A DNA stretch of 64,000 nt. Origin: Cylicocyclus nassatus. Its lineage: Eukaryota; Nematoda; Chromadorea; Rhabditida; Strongylidae. The notes under the pieces are model-generated. The model was not told where the DNA came from. It made no database searches and saw only the letters and a list, made by a program, of their open reading frames with translations. The translations under genes were made by a program, and so were the position numbers. Below, one piece after another: positions 59,928-64,000 of the stretch (positions are counted from its first letter, which is position 1; every line of letters starts with the position of its first letter). Location of the stretch: the NCBI GenBank assembly GCA_958299035.1, contig CATQJL010000001.1:25844852-25908851 (forward strand), in the 5' to 3' direction.

Positions 59928-60282
59928 TTAGTAAGACACAGTCTTTGATGTGACAAATCGTGAAATACTGCGCGTGGTGTGCAACACGCCTATTAATAAA
60001 AATGCCTTGACAATAACCTTCAAAACTTATATAAAGCCCTCTCTACTGTTTTATATCTTGAAACTAGTGGACGAACAATAGCTTGTTAGGCTTTGTGTGC
60101 TTAGGCTCGCGTTTCGAAGTCGTGAATGGATAGTGAGCAACCTGCGAATACTCGTTCATGGTCAGGTGAGCATTGCCTAGAGCGTGCACTTGCACGTAGT
60201 GCGCGCTTTCAATGTAACTGTGACGCCTTTTCAAGCTTGAAGCGCATTTCCATGTGAAAATCATTTCTTTTGTTCTCTGTGT

Positions 60283-60621
60283 TTGAACTCTATCCATTTT
60301 GAAAAAAGTGCTCTAGAGCCCCATTTTTTTTTTCGAATTAAATCGAATCCACTGCACAAAGCAATAAAAATTCCCACAATTTTTGATGTACTGCATCGTG
60401 CGAAGAAGGAATTACGAAAGGTTTTCGAACCAGCACAGAAAAAAATGACATATACAATCGACGGTCCCACTAAGATTCCGAAATTACTCTTTGACGTTGC
60501 TCAATTTGAACAGGTACTTTGAAAATTAGTAAATCGATAACAAGAACTACAAGCGTCACATCATTTATAGGCTGGCATTAAAACCCCTGCGCTGCCAACA
60601 ACACTGCACGTGAGCAAATGA
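60283..60621 (+). CDS. Unidentified gene, last two exons
   Basis: An exon ending at 60513 (CAG|GTACTT) encodes segments such as KAIKIPTIFDVLHRAKKEL and IDGPTKIPKLLFDVAQFEQ, and joins in phase 0 to 60571-60621 (acceptor ATTTATAG), which adds AGIKTPALPTTLH and a stop. The intron is 57 bases. The 5' boundary of the first exon is not fixed; 60283 is only where the frame opens. No family recognised. Confidence 0.45.
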
Positions 60622-60624
60622 CAA

Positions 60625-62395
60625 TGGGGTGCAAAACTTGAAAATATGCGCTCCATGGCCATTTCACGAGCAAATAGTGTCGGCACCGCAGGGGCACTAT
60701 ATTAGCCGTGAGATCTAGTACACGTTCGCGTCAACTTTTCCAGAAAAAAACCAATGTGCGATTACATATCTACATTCGCAATCCCTCGGAACGTCTGTAC
60801 ATATTTCCTTCTTTTGGCGCTACTCGAAAACCGTAAAAAACTTTCTATTCACTCATTTTATGAATGTAAACATAAAAGTGCCTTCCTCTCAACATTTTCT
60901 CTCAATCGATGCAATTTCGAATGTGCCCCCTCTTTCCCACCTACTACTTAACATACTTATATTGCACTTCCGCAGCGGTCAATGTTGTGTGCACATGGAA
61001 CCAGCCGGGGTTGTGGCGCGGGACGCGAGATCCGTGGCCGAAGAGTGGCGCTCCGCCCCATCATTGCGCTATTTCACGCTCGCTGTCACATCATTCCACT
61101 AAGCGTGCTCTCTTTGCGCTCAAAGATCTTGCGTTTGCGTTTCGCTTGCGTCCATTTTCGAAATGATTATTGATTAGAGGGCGTCGCTATGCTTCGCTTC
61201 TTCAATCCATGTGTTTATGGTTTTTTCGAGAAAAAACTCTCAGCCTCAGCGGATTACACGCGAAAACATGACCTTTTACGCAACGAACGACCATCACGTC
61301 TCACTCCACGCCAGCGTGTTGTCCGCAAAGTTCATTGAGTGAGGAAGGATCATTGATTTGAGGTTTAGTCTGAGTGCCACACACGGCGTAAGTTGTTTTC
61401 GTTGCACATGTTTCATAGTTCCTTATGTTGAGAGTAACTTTTACTTTCCTTTTTTCTTTTTTCCTTTCGTTTACCATTTCTATTTTTCACGATTTCGAAG
61501 CCAAAAGAGGGCTTTTTCAGTTTTCATTTTCGAGGACGTTTTTCGCAATCACATTCCCTATCAGCGCATGTCTTTTTTCTTCATATGTAATGCCGCGGTG
61601 AATAGAAAAAAGCGCTTTCTATCAATCACGTGCTAAAATCTAAGTCCGAGTCCAAACGTTCAGGCCGTCATATTGACTCGAAAAGATGCATACGGGCGTC
61701 TAGCCCATTATTGATCGATAGCGTACTTACCAGCCTGTTTTATGGCATCAGACTGCTTTTGAAGAGTAGGTAACCCAATCCCATACAAGAATTTATGTTT
61801 CCAAAATTTATATTCGGGAGTCATTACTTAAATGTCAGATCCGGCGATGCTTTTTGATTATTTGAGATCCTGTGTCCAAAAATCAAACCAAACCTCTCCA
61901 TTCCGTTGCACAACCTCTTTTTTTCGTGCAAAATGTCCCTCTATCTTGTTTACAAAGCTTTTGAGTCCTGCATCTCTACCGATCGGCCTTTTTCAAAAGG
62001 TAAAATTTTCATTTCGAAGCCAAGTGCATTCATCAAAACATAGTGTGCACCTCATTGATGTACTTGTACATTGAGCACATAAAAGGTTTACAGTTTTGCG
62101 GTTAAGTGTTTGGCACGCAGTCGTTCGTTAACGCAGCTGGTTATTTACAGCTGTGATGTGGAACTAGTTTCTGTCTCTTTTTATCGTCAAGGCTCGGTAA
62201 AGTCTCCCTACCTTATAGAAATGAAATGAGGGCTTTTCATACTTCTACTAATTGCTGTACCATATTTGTCTTGCGTTTCTCTTTGTCTAGTGTCTAACGA
62301 GATAGTGCATTCACGCATGTACGCACGCGCCGTGCACCCTACGTGTTGCATGGGTATTGATTGATGTTACATTCCATTCAACTTTACTCTGTTCT
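60625..62395. other. No gene confirmed
   Basis: An ATG-started frame at 61832-62074 includes a donor-like CAAAAG|GTAAAA at 62000 and could be a first exon, but nothing downstream confirms it. 60960-61160 is GC-richer than its surroundings. Confidence 0.3.
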
Positions 62396-62397
62396 AG

Positions 62398-62637
62398 ATA
62401 CTGGCATATCACACCGCGTGGGCAGCGTCGGTCAAGTGAAATCTGTAAGTCATCCAGTCTAGGGCTTAATTCGTATTATAAGTGCTTTGCTGGCATTTTC
62501 TGGCTGTCATCAATGCGATTGATGACGTCAGGGTTAGGTTGAATTACTCAGTTATTACGTAAACAAAAATTTTTGTTTTACTATTAGTCATACGCTCAAG
62601 ATATGGATTTAGACATATTGGAAAAAATGGGAAATGA
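62398..62637 (+). CDS. Two candidate internal exons, unidentified
   Basis: Exon 62398-62444 (acceptor TGTTCTAG, donor GTAAGT) reads TGISHRVGSVGQVKS, and exon 62588-62637 (acceptor ACTATTAG, donor GTAAGC) continues in phase as SYAQDMDLDILEKMGN. Both have good splice sites and compatible phases. Adjacent exons were not found with confidence. The string faintly resembles the middle of an ArfGAP domain, but too weakly to name. Confidence 0.3.
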
Positions 62638-62639
62638 GT

Positions 62640-64000
62640 AAGCATGTAGGATCGTTGGAACAGTCTTAGGGAGCAGGATCTCCTAACTTATGGAAAGTTA
62701 TTTCATATTAACGATGTGCGAAGTTGGGGGAAAAGTACACAAAGATGGTTTTTACGAATTCTTGCGGAGTTGTAAAAGGATGCCCACATGAATTGCTCAT
62801 AAGTGAGAGCAACAAACTTCATTTCCAATGCGCTTGGAGAACAATACAATTGGCGACACCCGTTCGCCGCTATTACCAGCTTCTCCTTTTGCTACTATAA
62901 CAAGCATAGAACGATGTCCGCAATTCTAACATTCTCGCATATACTGCGCTAAACCGTTCAGTTTTTAGTTATCTATCTGGTGGGAATCAAAAACTATCGA
63001 CTACGGTCCTGCTGTTTGCTTGTTCAGTGTTTGCACTTCAAAGTACGTCACATTGCTCTCTCGCATCTCGTTTCTCTGTTCGTTCGATATTCCTACTACG
63101 GGGCAAATAGGCAACCGTGTGTGGGCAGATTGCTTTGCTGCGTTTATAAAAGCATCCAGAGAGGCATGTACGGGTTCTTGTTCTCTTTTCCTATGATTGA
63201 TTTGTCGACTCTGCAAAGAACGACCAAGCGTGCGTTAGAGGTTTTGCGCTAAAAGCGATTGCGCATTCTCCTTGATGTTTATATATGAAAGCGCTCCTAG
63301 TCATGCTATCTCGTGGGGTTTCTTTCATTCTCTCAAAATTGACGTTAATAGGCTCAATTAATCCGCGTCTAAACTGACTATCTAAATTTTCTAACTATCA
63401 GCGTGAAATTTGAATGTGCTAAAGCGCAAATGCAGGGGGTATTTGCAGTGAAAAAATGAAATGCAGTGTAGCTCTTCCACTTAATATAGTGCGCTTACGG
63501 TGCCGAGATACTGCGGTAGTTTGAGCGTGAACAAATAGCCGACTTGTGTTTGCCGGTATCTTGCGCGCGCAAGTAGCCGGCATTGGTAGCTATCTGTTCA
63601 TGCGCCACTTTTACCGCAGAATCTCGGGATTGCAAGTACACCATAATATGCAGAAATTTTACTGGACTTTACCTCCAAACATTGACTAAAACTGAGTTGT
63701 CGAATAGCTGTTTCTTTTGCAAAAATATAGTTTGATCTCCTTATTTCGCTTTCATGGGCGAACTTCTCAAGGAGCAAGCTTATTTTTACAGAGAAACAGT
63801 ACTTAAAACCGATTCTACATGCGCGATGCTTCTTTCTTCTTAACATCTAGCGATCTCTTCTAGAAGGTGAACTCGTTGGGCTGAACGTTGTTGCGGACTT
63901 TTGTCCCTTATCTGTGTAAGCGAGACTTTTCAGTTGCCTTTGCTTTTTTTGCAATGTCGCATACAAAAAGGGGCAAAATCCGCAACGACACCCAGAACAT
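62640..64000. other. No gene confirmed
   Basis: An open stretch at 62647-62770 (EQDLLTYGKLFHINDV) would need a 32-base intron to join the exons before it. The rest shows nothing I can support. Confidence 0.3.

Noticed and set aside
62588..62637. Neuropeptide-like reading RYGFRHIGKNGK
   Set aside because: It needs a different phase from the preceding exon; the phase-compatible reading looks more like an ordinary protein and no signal peptide exon was found.
62647..62770. Exon EQDLLTYGKLFHINDV joined to the exons at 62.4-62.6 kb
   Set aside because: The required intron would be only 32 bases, shorter than any other in the window.

Overview
This is a eukaryotic window, most probably from a nematode. 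The reasons are compact GT-AG introns of about 45-120 bases, acceptors of the TTTTCAG type, acceptors lying a few bases before ATG codons (as in spliced-leader trans-splicing), an AT-rich background, and a dense load of inverted-repeat DNA transposons, Helitrons and a Penelope-like retroelement. No prokaryotic gene organisation, CRISPR array, tRNA or rRNA gene was seen. Most long open frames are not genes: they lie in transposon arms. The gene models below were built by hand from splice sites, phase compatibility and similarity remembered from known families; none was tested against RNA or a database.

Layout. 0.4-1.4 kb (+) holds a four-exon gene for a small secreted Ala/Pro/Val-rich protein; a diverged paralogue with the same domain order and intron phases lies at 17.2-18.7 kb (-). 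2.8-3.15 kb (-) is a two-exon gene for a 108-residue protein; its 5' end and promoter are duplicated as a decayed copy at 8.23-8.45 kb. 4.3-8.2 kb is transposon: a mariner-type fold-back, then a Penelope-like element whose GIY-YIG nuclease lies at the N-terminal end, with a second fold-back element nested in it. 9.6-14.3 kb has MITEs, a Helitron, 3' exons of an unidentified gene (10.3-10.6 kb, -) and a broken PIF/Harbinger transposase. 20.9-23.2 kb is a cluster of Helitron copies. 24.8-26.4 kb is a large fold-back repeat with another Helitron inside it. 28.6-29.9 kb holds a possible divergent gene pair, including a clear four-exon secreted Cys-containing protein (29.03-29.94 kb, +).

30.8-38.7 kb is mostly mobile DNA: TTA-flanked MITE, CR1-like LINE fragment, a fold-back with an 11-base flanking repeat and a hammerhead-like motif, and a pogo/Tigger element. 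From 45.8 kb down to about 36.4 kb (-) runs the 3' two thirds or so of the gene for APC1, the largest anaphase-promoting-complex subunit; its cyclosome/proteasome repeat region is clear and exon phases agree throughout. At least four, probably five, transposons sit in its introns without breaking the frame. 46-64 kb holds more TAA/TTA- and TA-flanked MITEs and some small unidentified genes or exons (59.0, 60.3, 62.4 kb).

The genes do not form a pathway: APC1 is a cell-cycle housekeeping gene, the secreted proteins are of unknown function. The main theme is a compact nematode gene set embedded in, and in its introns riddled with, cut-and-paste and rolling-circle transposons.
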